From: Luteibacter aegosomatissinici
GTDB taxonomy: Bacteria; Pseudomonadota; Gammaproteobacteria; Xanthomonadales; Rhodanobacteraceae
DNA length: 64,000 nucleotides
Assembly (NCBI RefSeq): GCF_023078495.1
Contig: NZ_CP095742.1
Coordinates: 1,178,001 to 1,242,000 of the forward strand
Reading direction: 5' to 3'
This document shows positions 49,801 to 56,622 of the stretch, piece by piece (positions within the stretch are counted from its first letter, which is position 1; the number at the start of each line of letters is the position of its first letter). The notes under the pieces were generated by a model. The model saw only the letters and a list, made by a program, of their open reading frames with translations. It did no database searches and was not told the DNA's origin. Both the position numbers and the translations under genes were made by a program.

Positions 49801-50876
49801 TGGTGGGGCGCTATGGCTGGCTGACGCTTCAGGCCGATGGCTCCTACCTCTATGACGTGGATAACGATAACGCTGCGGTACAGGCGTTACGGACGAGCGC
49901 GGAGACACTCGATGAGTCATTCACGTACACCATGCGCGATACCGCTGGCGCGACGTCGGTGGCGCGGCTGGTCGTGACGATTCGCGGCGCGAACGATAAC
50001 CCGGTGGCACGCGATGACCACGGTATAGCGGACGATCAGGTCCCGGCGCCGCAAACCCGCGGGAATGTCCTGTCCAACGATAGCGATGTCGATGCCGGTG
50101 ACAGCCGGCAGGTGGTGGCCGTACGAGCAGGCGACGACGCGGCGGCAGGTGCGTCCGCCATGCCAGGGCAAACGTTGGCTGGGCGCTATGGCACGTTGGT
50201 ACTGCAGGCCGACGGTAGTTACACCTACACCATCGACATGACCAATACCGAGGTGCTCGCCGCGGCGGGCCTGGGCCGCGTACTGCACGATACGTTCATC
50301 TACACCGCGCGCGACCTTGCCGGTGCGGATGCCCAGGCGCTGCTTACCATCGACCTGGATATCGCTGCGCCGTACATACCGCCGCCGTATCATCCCGTGT
50401 TCGGGCCGATCGGGCCGAACCCCGGCGAAAGGGATGGCCAGCGATTCAGTGGCGAGGGACTCCCGGATGTCGATCCGATTGTCTATGTCGGGCCGGCGGT
50501 CGAGCGGGATGCCATCTTCCAGGGCATCGCCCTGCCCGATACCGCGGGCGACTTCGTGCAGCTTCGCGTGGAGCGCGGGCGCAGCGCATCGATCGGTGCC
50601 GGGCTGGGCCATGTCGCTGGCCAGTACGTCGGGCACGCCGTACGCCAGAGCCAGGAGCGCAGTGATGTCGACCTGGCCCGGTTCCTCAGCCGCCACGGCA
50701 GGGTGAGCCTGAGCGCGGACGGCCTGCTCTCGGATCCCTCGCTATTCGCGCGCACCGCGGAAGGCCTGTGGGGGCGCGATGTGGCATGGCCCGCCGCACA
50801 GGACCGGAACACAGCGGAAAGCTTCCCGCGCCAGCTAAAGGAGGCCGCGCGTGCGCGCCAGTCATTCACCCATTGA
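40839..50876 (+). CDS. Giant surface adhesin with LEPR-type N-terminus, DUF11-like, SdrD_B-like, cadherin-like and nine VCBS repeats
   Basis: This 3345-residue exported protein is the largest gene here. There is no Sec signal; instead L13-EPRIMFDGAAA is an LEPR-type motif seen at the start of other one-step exported adhesins. An Ala-rich linker (to about 100) follows, then DUF11/Ig-like beta-sandwich modules (about 100-1700). Next comes an SdrD_B-like domain (about 1708-1790, GLIQGTLWDDTFSPTQDATP) and one cadherin-like domain (about 1831-1966). Nine VCBS repeats (1967 to about 3177) precede a Pro/Gly-rich, repeat-free C-terminus. No RTX GGxGxDxUx nonapeptides and no typical type I C-terminal signal were found. 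Many N-D-x-D and D-x-D-x-D sites would bind calcium. The stop codon lies inside the next gene, for a TolC homologue. Confidence 0.9.
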   Translation: MERLLPRSHALALEPRIMFDGAAAVAADHQHAASHDAAPAATVGAAEAVSRAVPAGQGDTTTHAAAAAPRSPDSPSEKADSAARPLAVAAAPGAAPTVTLSEAATDALLGGNVTFTASFDNTSAQVGYAPYIDLFLPATGRDGDDGLSFVSATYLGQAVKTYTLTFDASGNATHPLALDATGKAVILHASDYGMRAGDQVIVVQLPYADISPDLPAVDIQVTVHVSDLADTSFSDGSPDLVLRARGGFELGNDAANNPTVDPSLIEAQLHDLAVHPTVVTLTQVLDVPDGKTVTGPNYERSFTLTATAAPGQSLSDVVITQDIPVEMRVTAITPGAGGTVESVTLHGGRVLTSAAAIQATLTAGAAIDSFTVSYASLTGAVDTTVRFYVPQADADGNPVIDPETAAPHEVAVAGGSATGEWQPLDPRDRQADGTPVDLSGTGTSGQFLVEAAALYKQVTVQTDTGSAGPTPGDTLSYTVQVQLSDYFALGQNSIGEGQFTVRDALGDGQTLVGTPTMTVTFAGATYTVGVITLRTTNADGSTSLIFDIGQSLRAAGLDTGALAGDLAFEEALQGATQLQVTYLALVGQAYVSAYRQSEINEGDSVGNNATLNATVLVDDVNLSGATVTDQDASVATVPTSTVDIELVSVNGTTPSSGDLHPGDVVTFQLSYDLTTGDYEQFRLTGYMPLPLFDITGITWSQGTGVGQWQFATGNTNGDTSVTVTSAAGNAVVFDFGDYTTSAIGGSRIVLTFTLRVGDQAFADQRSLSVLAQSDQLTTIAANHLLSSDVASIQSIAEPVVSIGHGVVSTSHGTVDGGSGTWAAPGSTGVPFSGSVIDTTAVEGDANGIDAGDVLRMATALENTGGGDAFDVVTSIVLPAGMQFVGGSLGAANLSVYRGDGTLLTLGIDYSVTGNTITFLDAGGVATLTAGRPGTAADSTGANVIVITYDAVVDGNVPASSTLGSTATLTHYASVDGGADFTPVDLSDNAIEQVAAPSLGVVYAGGTLDDTDSSAAHTTGSDLVIGESMLYDIVVTLPEGTTASLDIDSLIPAGMRLDTSFNGTGYLIITTRSGSQALLADFNGTVTLASFSGVGGTPGADGVSGRFMFSASSAAGDNVEGNNQFVIRVRLVASNTLDNQAGRVLQTNAQLAYTDPDGDVVGGSATERQVAATGTLPTVTVREPTVVISQTAGPVPQIGVDEGDTLTYEITLSNGTGASDFNAYDITFSDTLPTTLQGIVLLGVTYAGGATHDGSSAPDAGFVIVNGVLRNADGSVIDIPKGGSIVLRFSGQVTADAVNGNAIDNTASVRWTSLDGSDAGERTGTDGTLGSGVLNDYSSDAVSAVPVARGVFLSRVGGLDSTLPANPTNADSEDVTVGEVIRYRAVSAIGEGTTADYSVSVTLQNGLSFIDDGTVRIAFVSNNGITTTITALVTGGMLQIVGNEDSDVSLPLTASLSNDTLTGVLSRVQYEVTTDAQGNTVVTFHLGTLTNSDSDADLEGVVIEFNARVANQASVVAGAVLGATATERAGSTVLATSTTIHERIVEAAFNNLDKRITAFDPNPGGSTGTAAIAIRFTQAGSAPAYDVRLVDAFPGGSGYVFDSITIGGSTYGDVASLPAGVQVTVDPVNGIVVTFDRLDPGVAVQVNYHLALPNNVTTPDTDATLTWSSLPESFTSYAGSAVGADGAADGERTGSGVGPNTYRRNEGAGLGLIQGTLWDDTFSPTQDATPDGTPLAGQNVTLTWAGADGDLATTGDNEVFTTTTGLNGRYAFGVLPAGVYRIDVPAGTITDAALGGLRVRIDSDAATPVGTVGVSLGEAASATADAGFVQQNDAPVNDLPGAQAGLEDTPLAIAPIRVSDVDAGAGTLDVVITVLHGTLTVTNLPAGLVVGANGSASVTLSGTLDMLNAALASLVYLGNTDYNGNDTLTVQTRDRGNTGDANGDGIPSQPADELSDTDSLQITLTPVNDAPVAVADTDDATEAGGNANGTPGVDPAGNVLANDTDVDIATNGDVLLVAGVRAQGASTGVVPGGDTPVAIVGRYGTLFIAADGSYRYVVDNDNAAVQALRLPDQVLADVFDYTVADLAGAKSAATLTVTIHGANDTPVAQDDAGVAVEAGGVANASGGSDGTGNVLANDTDVDSVALGETRTVTGIRAEPETDVGRFVDVAAGTTSGNGTSVTGLYGTLVIGADGSWRYVVDNNNAIVQGLVAGDTLQETFSYRVTDTGGLDDLANLAVTIEGSNDNPVASDDVGNAQAGSDDGTTPAVAATGDVLHVASRPGTPTQPGGNGIDTDVDVPDQVAGALTVTHIGTGPESAPGAWSVVGASTSAANGTLITGLYGTLHIGADGTYRYDADSTNATVRTLPAGATITETFTYEVTDTRGLTDRAQLVVTIHGANDAPTPVDDPADAIEAGGIANGTPGVDPSGNVLANDSDPDPGDTLVVTQVAHGANTVSAGGSIAGSYGTLTLAADGNFHYTVDNTNAQVQALRLDSDQLVDTFTYTVRDAAGSVSTATVIITIHGRNDAPVAVDDTAQAAEAGGTANADPGVDPTGNVLANDTDVDAGDARTVVGARAGAEGDGGTLMAVSGVTQVAGTYGTWSVDANGTWHYTVDNSLAIVQALRPGQSLQETFTYQMRDGQGALDTAQLTLTITGAWDAPVARNDLAYAVAPNPGGTGRDPTGTVLANDSDVDAQDILTVTGVRAGNEGAAGALAGVIPGTGQSDGTVVTGLYGTLRIGADGTYQYLVDVSNPVLQALGPLQFVTDVFTYRVGDLGGLTDLGQLTILVRGTNSAPTPHDDAATAIEAGGIENATPGLDPSGNVLGNDTDREGDALKVTAVRTGGADDAGQAGVIGTSLRGQYGDLSLAADGTWHYVLDNSLPAVQALRTADQHLVDTFTYTVVDFWGASATAELVITVNGSNDTPVAHDDVATAVEAGGVANQSPGVSPTGNVLDNDTDVDSVALGESRTVISVVSQAGSAAAAGERLVGRYGWLTLQADGSYLYDVDNDNAAVQALRTSAETLDESFTYTMRDTAGATSVARLVVTIRGANDNPVARDDHGIADDQVPAPQTRGNVLSNDSDVDAGDSRQVVAVRAGDDAAAGASAMPGQTLAGRYGTLVLQADGSYTYTIDMTNTEVLAAAGLGRVLHDTFIYTARDLAGADAQALLTIDLDIAAPYIPPPYHPVFGPIGPNPGERDGQRFSGEGLPDVDPIVYVGPAVERDAIFQGIALPDTAGDFVQLRVERGRSASIGAGLGHVAGQYVGHAVRQSQERSDVDLARFLSRHGRVSLSADGLLSDPSLFARTAEGLWGRDVAWPAAQDRNTAESFPRQLKEAARARQSFTH
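46737..50370 (+). repeat. Nine tandem VCBS repeats inside the adhesin gene
   Basis: Units start at 46737, 47142, 47565, 48033, 48411, 48807, 49212, 49602 and 49992, so spacing is 378 to 468 nt (about 130 residues). A typical unit opens NDAPVAVDDTAQAAEAGGTA and continues with GNVLANDTDVD, a YGTL motif, a Y-x-VDN segment, and DTFTYTVRD. Units 3, 6 and 9 lack the EAGG block and are the most divergent. The repeats differ at most silent sites, so this is an old array rather than a recent expansion. Confidence 0.92.
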
Positions 50877-52431
50877 GAGCCATGCGGCGAACGATCGTGC
50901 GCCGCGATGGCCGTGCGTGCCGCTTGCCGTGGTGGCGCTGGCCGTGTTCGTGGCCGGGTGCGCGGGCACGCAGCCTCGCCCCTACACCGCGGACGACATG
51001 AAGGCACGGATCGCGGCCGACCAGCAGGTGATGTACGCAGGCCAGGAGCCCGTCACCGGCCCCATCACCTTTTACGAGGCAGCTGCCCGCGCACTGAAGT
51101 ACAACCTCGATTACCGTTTGAAGTTGATGGAAAGCGCGCTGGCCGCCGACCTGCGTGATGTCTCCAGCCACGAGATGTTGCCGCGGCTGGTGGCGTCGGC
51201 CGGTTACGTCGGCCGCAGCAACGATTCGGGGGGCACCTCCATCGGGATCGAGGACCGCCAGGAGAGCCTGCGCGCATCGACGTCGGAAGAGCGTTACCGA
51301 ACGCTCGATAGCCTGGGCCTCACCTGGAGCCTGCTCGATTTTGGCGTCGCGTATTACCGCACGCAGCAGAAGGCCGATCAGATCCAGATGGCCGAAGAGC
51401 GCCGGCGCAAGGTGGCGCAGAACGTGTTGCAGGATGTGCGTAACGCGTACTGGCGCGCCCTGGGTGCGCAGCGCCTGCTACCGGAAGTGGATGGGTTGCT
51501 GGCGCGCACGCAACAGGCGCTGGCCCAGGCGCGCGAGGCCGAGACCAAAGGGCTCGCGCCACGGGAACAGGTGCTGGCCTACCAGCGGTCGCTGCTCGAT
51601 GCGGTGTACCTGCTGACCGAGCGGCGCCAGGACCTGGAATTCGCACAGGCCGAACTCGCCGCGCTGATGTCGCTGCCACCCGGTTCGCCCATGGCGCTGG
51701 CCGATACGCCGGACGCTCCGTTACCCGGCGCCGTGGCCGATACCGCCCAGCTCGAGCAGGTGGCGTTGGAACAGCGTCCCGAGATCATGGAAGAGTGGTA
51801 TCGCAAACGCGTGGACCTGAACGATATCGCCATCGCCAAGGCACAGCTTTGGCCGAATGTCAGCGTGACAGCCTCCGCGCAATACGATTCCAACAAGTAC
51901 CTGTACAACAACCATTGGTCGGAGACCGGCCTGCAGGTCTCGCTCAACCTGTTACGCCTGTTGCAGCTGCCATCGCTGAACCGTGCGCAGGCATCGCAGG
52001 AACAGGCCAGTGACATGCGTCGCATCGCGCTATCCATGGCGGTGCTTACCCAGGTACGCGTCGGCGTACTGCGTTACGACCTAGCGCGCCAGGAGATGGC
52101 GTTCGCCGAGGAGAGCCTGCGTGTTGATGGCCGGCTCTACGACTACGCGAAGGCGGCACGCGGCACGGCCCTCGGGTCGGACCTGGAAGTGATCCGCGCC
52201 GAAGGTCGTTACCTGCTCTCGCGCTACCAGCGCGAGGCGGCCTACGCGGATGCGCAGGCCGCCTGGGGGCGCTTGTACAACTCCGTCGGCCTCGATGTAT
52301 TCCCCGAAGCGATCCGTGATCACGACATCAAGACCGTGGCTGCCGCGATCCAGCAGACCATGGCGCAGTATGAGCGTAGCGAGGTGCTCCAGCCACCTGT
52401 GGAGACGCCCCGTGCGCCCGCCACGCCATGA
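50851..52431 (+). CDS. TolC-family outer-membrane efflux lipoprotein
   Basis: A 526-residue outer-membrane channel protein with a lipobox at VFVAGCAG, so it is probably lipidated. Two outer-membrane-efflux repeats with long heptad helices run through the rest, as in ADLRDVSSHEMLPRLVASAG and KAQLWPNVSVTASAQYDSNK. It should form the trans-envelope exit duct. The start is GTG 50851 with an AAAGGAGG ribosome site seven bases upstream. It overlaps the adhesin gene by 26 nt and its own end overlaps the next adaptor by 20 nt, so the export genes are strongly coupled to their cargo. Confidence 0.93.
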   Translation: MRASHSPIESHAANDRAPRWPCVPLAVVALAVFVAGCAGTQPRPYTADDMKARIAADQQVMYAGQEPVTGPITFYEAAARALKYNLDYRLKLMESALAADLRDVSSHEMLPRLVASAGYVGRSNDSGGTSIGIEDRQESLRASTSEERYRTLDSLGLTWSLLDFGVAYYRTQQKADQIQMAEERRRKVAQNVLQDVRNAYWRALGAQRLLPEVDGLLARTQQALAQAREAETKGLAPREQVLAYQRSLLDAVYLLTERRQDLEFAQAELAALMSLPPGSPMALADTPDAPLPGAVADTAQLEQVALEQRPEIMEEWYRKRVDLNDIAIAKAQLWPNVSVTASAQYDSNKYLYNNHWSETGLQVSLNLLRLLQLPSLNRAQASQEQASDMRRIALSMAVLTQVRVGVLRYDLARQEMAFAEESLRVDGRLYDYAKAARGTALGSDLEVIRAEGRYLLSRYQREAAYADAQAAWGRLYNSVGLDVFPEAIRDHDIKTVAAAIQQTMAQYERSEVLQPPVETPRAPATP

Positions 52432-53176
52432 GGCCGGCCGCCTGGCGGTCGTCGCCGTGCTGGCGGTCGTCTCGCCTTGTGCCGTTGCGGCGGATGCCCC
52501 GCCGCCATCGCCCGGTGATATTCGCGTCCTGGTGACCGCGGCGCTGGAGACGACGCTCTCGTCACAGATGGCCGGTACGCTCGGCGACCTCCGCACCTCG
52601 CTCGGTACGCGCGTGGAGCGCCGTGCCCTGCTGGCCCAGTTCGATTGCGCCGAGGCACAGGCAAGGGCGAAGGTTGCTGTCGCCGAACTGGGTATGGCCC
52701 GGCAGAACCTCACCGCGAAGCAGGGCATGCGCAAGCTCAATGCAGTGGGTGACGTCGAGGTGGCCCAGGCCGAAACGGATGTGGAGAAGGCCACGGGTGC
52801 CCGTAGCCTGGCCACGACCCAGGCGGGCTATTGCCAGGTGCGTGCACCCTTCGCGGCACGCATCGCCAAGGTGTACGTCAAGCCTTTCCAGACCGTGGCG
52901 GAGGGAACGCCGCTGTTCGACCTCGTCAGTGATGGCGACCTGAAGATTCGCCTGAACGTGCCGTCGCCATGGCTGGCGCGGCTGAAGGAAGACCTGCCGA
53001 TCCACGTGCGCCTGCTGGAGACCGGCAAGACCTATCCAGCGCATATCAGCGCGATCAACGCCCGCGTCGATGCGGTGGCGCAGACCATCGAACTCGAGGC
53101 GCGTTTCGATGAACCGCATGCGGAGGTACGGCCCGGCATGAGCGGGGTGGCACAGTTGCCGGGCACGCCGCCGTGA
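52412..53176 (+). CDS. HlyD/MFP-type periplasmic adaptor (small)
   Basis: A 254-residue protein with a signal peptide (GRLAVVAVLAVVSPCAVAA). A split lipoyl domain (about 40-70 and 135-160, YCQVRAPFAARIAKVYVKPF) surrounds a short helical hairpin (about 70-130). The C-terminal beta-barrel (about 165-250) ends EVRPGMSGVAQLPG. The short hairpin resembles RND-type adaptors. Start GTG 52412 lies in the TolC gene behind GGAGAC; no ATG gives a sensible signal peptide. It overlaps the next gene by four nt. It probably bridges the inner-membrane component to the TolC homologue. Confidence 0.86.
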   Translation: MRPPRHEAGRLAVVAVLAVVSPCAVAADAPPPSPGDIRVLVTAALETTLSSQMAGTLGDLRTSLGTRVERRALLAQFDCAEAQARAKVAVAELGMARQNLTAKQGMRKLNAVGDVEVAQAETDVEKATGARSLATTQAGYCQVRAPFAARIAKVYVKPFQTVAEGTPLFDLVSDGDLKIRLNVPSPWLARLKEDLPIHVRLLETGKTYPAHISAINARVDAVAQTIELEARFDEPHAEVRPGMSGVAQLPGTPP

Positions 53177-54516
53177 CGGCGCCACTATCCCCAGCGCGCC
53201 TTCTGCTGGACCTGGATAGCCTGCGCGACCACGCCATGGATGCGCAGACCCTTAACGCGCTGGCGTTCGTCATGGCCAACGAGCTGTACCCGTTGCTGCC
53301 GTTCCATCAGGCACTGGTCTTCGAGCACCGCGGTGATGCGTGGCGCATGCTCTGCGTATCGGGCCTGGCGACGCCGGTGGAGGATTCGCCCTACCTGGTC
53401 TGGTTGGGTGCGGCCGTTCCCTGGCTCGCGACACAGGCCAATGGCTGGCAGCCGGTATGGATCGCCCGCGATGCGGTGGTGGCGACGCCGCGCGTGGATG
53501 AAGGCTGGCGCGAATGGTGGCCCGCGGGTGCGTTCGTGGTGCCGATGCACGCGCGCGATGGGTCGCGCATGGGCATGTTGGTTTTCCTGCTCGATGCGCC
53601 ACCCGCGTTGCCGCTGACCGATGTGCTGCGCGGTGTATGGCGCACCTTCGCGTACTGCTGGGAGGCTCTCGCGGGGCGGCACCGGCGCCGGCGCCGGATC
53701 TCACGCCGCCAGTGGGTGATCGCGGCGGGGCTGCTGGCCTTGCTCATGCTGGTACCGGTGCGGCAGACCGCACTCGCGCCTGCCGAAATCATCTCCCGCG
53801 AGGCCGATGTCATCAGCGCACCGATCGATGGCGTCATCGCCCGCATGCTCGTGCGGCCCAACCAGCCAGTAGCGGCAGGCACCCCGCTGTTCGCGCTGGA
53901 CGAAACGACGTTACGCAGCCGTGCGACCGTGCTCTCGCGCGAAGTGGATGTAGCCGACGCCGAACTCGCCGCGGCGACACAGCAGGCGTTCGACAGCCCG
54001 CAAAGCAAGAGCCAGCTCACCTTGTTACAGGGCCGCGCGCAGCAGCGCCGTGCGGAGCTGGGGGAAGTGACCGCTCAGCTGAAACGTACAGTGGCACGGG
54101 CGCCACGTGCCGGGGTGGCCGTCTACGCGGATCCCAACGACTGGCTGGGCCGGCCGGTGACAACGGGCGAGCGCGTGCTGCAAGTGGCCGATCCTCGAAT
54201 TCCCGGGGTCGTGGTGCAGCTTCCCGTCGCGGATGCCATCTCACTCGAACCCGGTGCGCGCATCACCCTGTACCTCTCGGCGTATCCGCTTGCACCCCTG
54301 CATGGCCACATCGTCGAGACCAGCTACGAAGCCAGGCCCACGGATGACAGTGTCGTCGCCTACCGGTTGCTGGCGAGCATCGATGATGCGCCCTTACCCG
54401 CGCATGCACGGTTAGGTCTGCACGGCACCGCCAAGCTGTACGGGCAACGCGTCGTGCTGGGCTATTACCTCCTGCGGCGCCCCATCTCGGCGTTGCGTGC
54501 ATGGACAGGGTGGTGA
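53173..54516 (+). CDS. GAF-like/HlyD fusion, membrane adaptor
   Basis: A 447-residue protein. Residues about 15-150 look like a GAF-type sensory fold (ALVFEHRGDAWRMLCVSG, FVVPMHARDGSRMGMLVFLL). A basic stretch (RHRRRRRISRRQW) and one transmembrane helix (about 182-200) follow. The rest is a HlyD-like periplasmic part with a split lipoyl domain (ISREADVISAPIDGVIARML and onward) and coiled-coil hairpin (about 255-300). The topology puts the GAF domain in the cytoplasm and HlyD in the periplasm. Start GTG 53173 overlaps the previous stop (GTGA) and its end overlaps the M50 gene (TGATG). The GAF-HlyD fusion is unusual for a cargo export adaptor. Confidence 0.82.
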   Translation: MTAPLSPARLLLDLDSLRDHAMDAQTLNALAFVMANELYPLLPFHQALVFEHRGDAWRMLCVSGLATPVEDSPYLVWLGAAVPWLATQANGWQPVWIARDAVVATPRVDEGWREWWPAGAFVVPMHARDGSRMGMLVFLLDAPPALPLTDVLRGVWRTFAYCWEALAGRHRRRRRISRRQWVIAAGLLALLMLVPVRQTALAPAEIISREADVISAPIDGVIARMLVRPNQPVAAGTPLFALDETTLRSRATVLSREVDVADAELAAATQQAFDSPQSKSQLTLLQGRAQQRRAELGEVTAQLKRTVARAPRAGVAVYADPNDWLGRPVTTGERVLQVADPRIPGVVVQLPVADAISLEPGARITLYLSAYPLAPLHGHIVETSYEARPTDDSVVAYRLLASIDDAPLPAHARLGLHGTAKLYGQRVVLGYYLLRRPISALRAWTGW

Positions 54517-56612
54517 TGGAGACGCTCGCTGACCTGCCGTTGCCGCCCTTGCGTGACGACCTGAGCCTTAGCGAAGCGTCGAGCGGTGCGAGCGGCGAGC
54601 CCGCGTGGATGATCCTGGACCCGGTGGTGAACCGCTTCTACCGTATCGGCTGGCTCGAGTTCGAATGCCTCTTGCGCTGGGGGGCGTCGGCCCGCGCGGT
54701 GGCCGAGCGGGTGGCCCGGGAAACGTCGCTGGCCGTCGATGCGCGGCAAGTGGAGGCGCTGCGCCGCTTCCTCGAAAACCACCACCTGGTGCGTCCCGGG
54801 CCCGATGCCGTGCGGCGAATGGCTGCGGCGAGCGAAGGCGTGCAGTGGCTGACCTGGCGTTGGTGGTTGCACCACTACCTGTTCTTCCGGATTCCGCTGG
54901 TGCGCCCTGCGGTACCGCTGCGCTGGCTGGCCCGGCAGCTTGGCTGGCTGTTCACGCCGTGGGTGGCCCTGGTGCTTATCGTGGCGACGCTGGCCGGGCT
55001 GGTCATGGTGGCGCACCAGTGGGATACGTTCCGTGCGGCGGTCGCCGACGCGTTTTCCGCCGAAGGCCTGCTCGGCTTCGCTGGCGCATTGGTGGTTGGC
55101 AAGACGATGCATGAGCTGGGCCACGCTATCGTCGCCACGCGCCTTGGCCTGCGCGTGGCGCACATGGGCGTAGCGTTCGTGGTGATGTGGCCCATGCTGT
55201 ACACCGATACCAGCGAAGCGTGGAAGCTGCCCACCGCACGGCAGCGACTCGCAGTGGCCAGCGCAGGCATCGTGACCGAGATGGCCCTGGCGGGCCTTGC
55301 CACGCTGGGTTGGGCCTTGTGTGAACCGGGCGCACTCCGTAGCGGCCTGCTTTACCTGGCCACCACCGGCTGGGTGCTGTCGCTCACCCTCAACGCCAGT
55401 CCCTTCACCCGGTTCGACGGGTACTTCATCCTGTCCGATCTGCTCGATATGCCCAACCTGCACGAACGCTCATCGGCGTTGGCGCGAACCGCGCTTCGCC
55501 GCGGCCTGCTCGGCCTGGATGAGGCGTGGCCCGAACCGTTCCCGCCTGCTCGGCGGCGCTTCCTGATCGCTTTTGCCTGGGTGACGTGGGTATATCGCTT
55601 TGCGTTGTTCCTTGCCATCGCCGTCGCCGTTTACCTCATGGTGTTCAAGGCGCTGGGGATCGTGCTTTTCGTGGTGGAGGTCACCTGGTTCATCGCGCGG
55701 CCCATCGCCAGCGAGGTGCGCTATGCGTGGTCCCAACGCCACCGCGTGCGCCGGTCGCGCCGCCGTATCGCCGCCGGCGTGGCCCTGCTGGCGGTCATTG
55801 CACTGGTACTGCCGTGGAACAGCCACGTGCCTGCTTATGGCGTGGCCCGTACGGCGCACCAGTTGAAGGTATTCGCCCCGTTTCCCGCGCGCTTATCGTC
55901 GGTGCGCCCCGTGGGCAGCGTGGTGCAGGGCGATGCGCTGGTGGTGCTTGAACAGCCCGACATCGGCTTGCGCCTGGCCAGCAGCGAGGCAGGGGCTGCG
56001 GTGCTGGAGGCGCAGCTTGCCGGGCTCATGGCCGCGCCCGACGGCGCGGGTGAGCGTGCCCCCGTCTTGCAGCGCCTGGGCGTGCAAGTGGATGAGGCGC
56101 AGGCCGCGCGCGCGGAGATCCACCGAATGACGCTGACCGCACCTTTCGCGGGGCGCTGGCTGGATGTGAGCCCGGAGTGGCGCAGCGGGCAGTGGGTTGG
56201 CACGCGCTTGCCGCTGGGCGTTCTGGTGGATACGCATCACTGGGAAGTGGATGCCTATGTCCGCCAGGACGATGTCCAGCGCATCCGGGAGGGTGCGCCT
56301 GCACTGTTCTTCCCGGATGGGGAGGTATCGCCCATCCGGGGCACGGTGACCGCCATAGCCACGACGCGTGTCTCGTCGCTGGGGCAACCGATGCTCTCGG
56401 CGCGGTACGGCGGGCCACTCGCCACCTCGCGCGAAAATGACAAGCTGGTACCGACCGTGCCGGTCTTCCACGTCGTGGTGGCCCTGGAGCGGGCGCCACC
56501 CGGTACGCGTGAATGGCGAGGGCGCCTGCGGATCGAGGGTGAGCGGCGCAGCCTGCTCGGCGAAGGTGTGACACGCGTCGCGGCTGCCTTCCTGCGCGAG
56601 AGTGGCTTCTAG
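54516..56612 (+). CDS. PqqD-like/M50 metalloprotease/HlyD fusion membrane protein
   Basis: A 698-residue inner-membrane protein with three parts. First is an N-terminal winged-helix region like PqqD/RRE peptide-binding domains (about 30-95, LDPVVNRFYRIGWLEFECLL). Second is an M50 site-2-protease-like core with six or more TM helices (about 125-430). It contains zinc motif H199-ELGH and the matching aspartate in NASPFTRFDGYF (D301), so it looks catalytically competent. Third is a HlyD-like periplasmic domain (about 440-695, APFAGRWLDVSPEWRSGQWV). ATG 54516 overlaps the GAF-HlyD stop; ATG 54501 is an alternative. It takes the position an ABC exporter would occupy in a type I system. Confidence 0.86.
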   Translation: METLADLPLPPLRDDLSLSEASSGASGEPAWMILDPVVNRFYRIGWLEFECLLRWGASARAVAERVARETSLAVDARQVEALRRFLENHHLVRPGPDAVRRMAAASEGVQWLTWRWWLHHYLFFRIPLVRPAVPLRWLARQLGWLFTPWVALVLIVATLAGLVMVAHQWDTFRAAVADAFSAEGLLGFAGALVVGKTMHELGHAIVATRLGLRVAHMGVAFVVMWPMLYTDTSEAWKLPTARQRLAVASAGIVTEMALAGLATLGWALCEPGALRSGLLYLATTGWVLSLTLNASPFTRFDGYFILSDLLDMPNLHERSSALARTALRRGLLGLDEAWPEPFPPARRRFLIAFAWVTWVYRFALFLAIAVAVYLMVFKALGIVLFVVEVTWFIARPIASEVRYAWSQRHRVRRSRRRIAAGVALLAVIALVLPWNSHVPAYGVARTAHQLKVFAPFPARLSSVRPVGSVVQGDALVVLEQPDIGLRLASSEAGAAVLEAQLAGLMAAPDGAGERAPVLQRLGVQVDEAQAARAEIHRMTLTAPFAGRWLDVSPEWRSGQWVGTRLPLGVLVDTHHWEVDAYVRQDDVQRIREGAPALFFPDGEVSPIRGTVTAIATTRVSSLGQPMLSARYGGPLATSRENDKLVPTVPVFHVVVALERAPPGTREWRGRLRIEGERRSLLGEGVTRVAAAFLRESGF

Positions 56613-56622
56613 CCGGCGGCAC

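Noticed and set aside
46737-50370. Regular repeats considered as a CRISPR array
   Set aside because: Units are about 400 nt, in one reading frame and coding for VCBS domains. There are no short identical repeats with unique spacers.
40839-50876. RTX toxin or RTX adhesin
   Set aside because: I looked for GGxGxDxUx nonapeptide repeats and a type I C-terminal signal in the adhesin and found neither.
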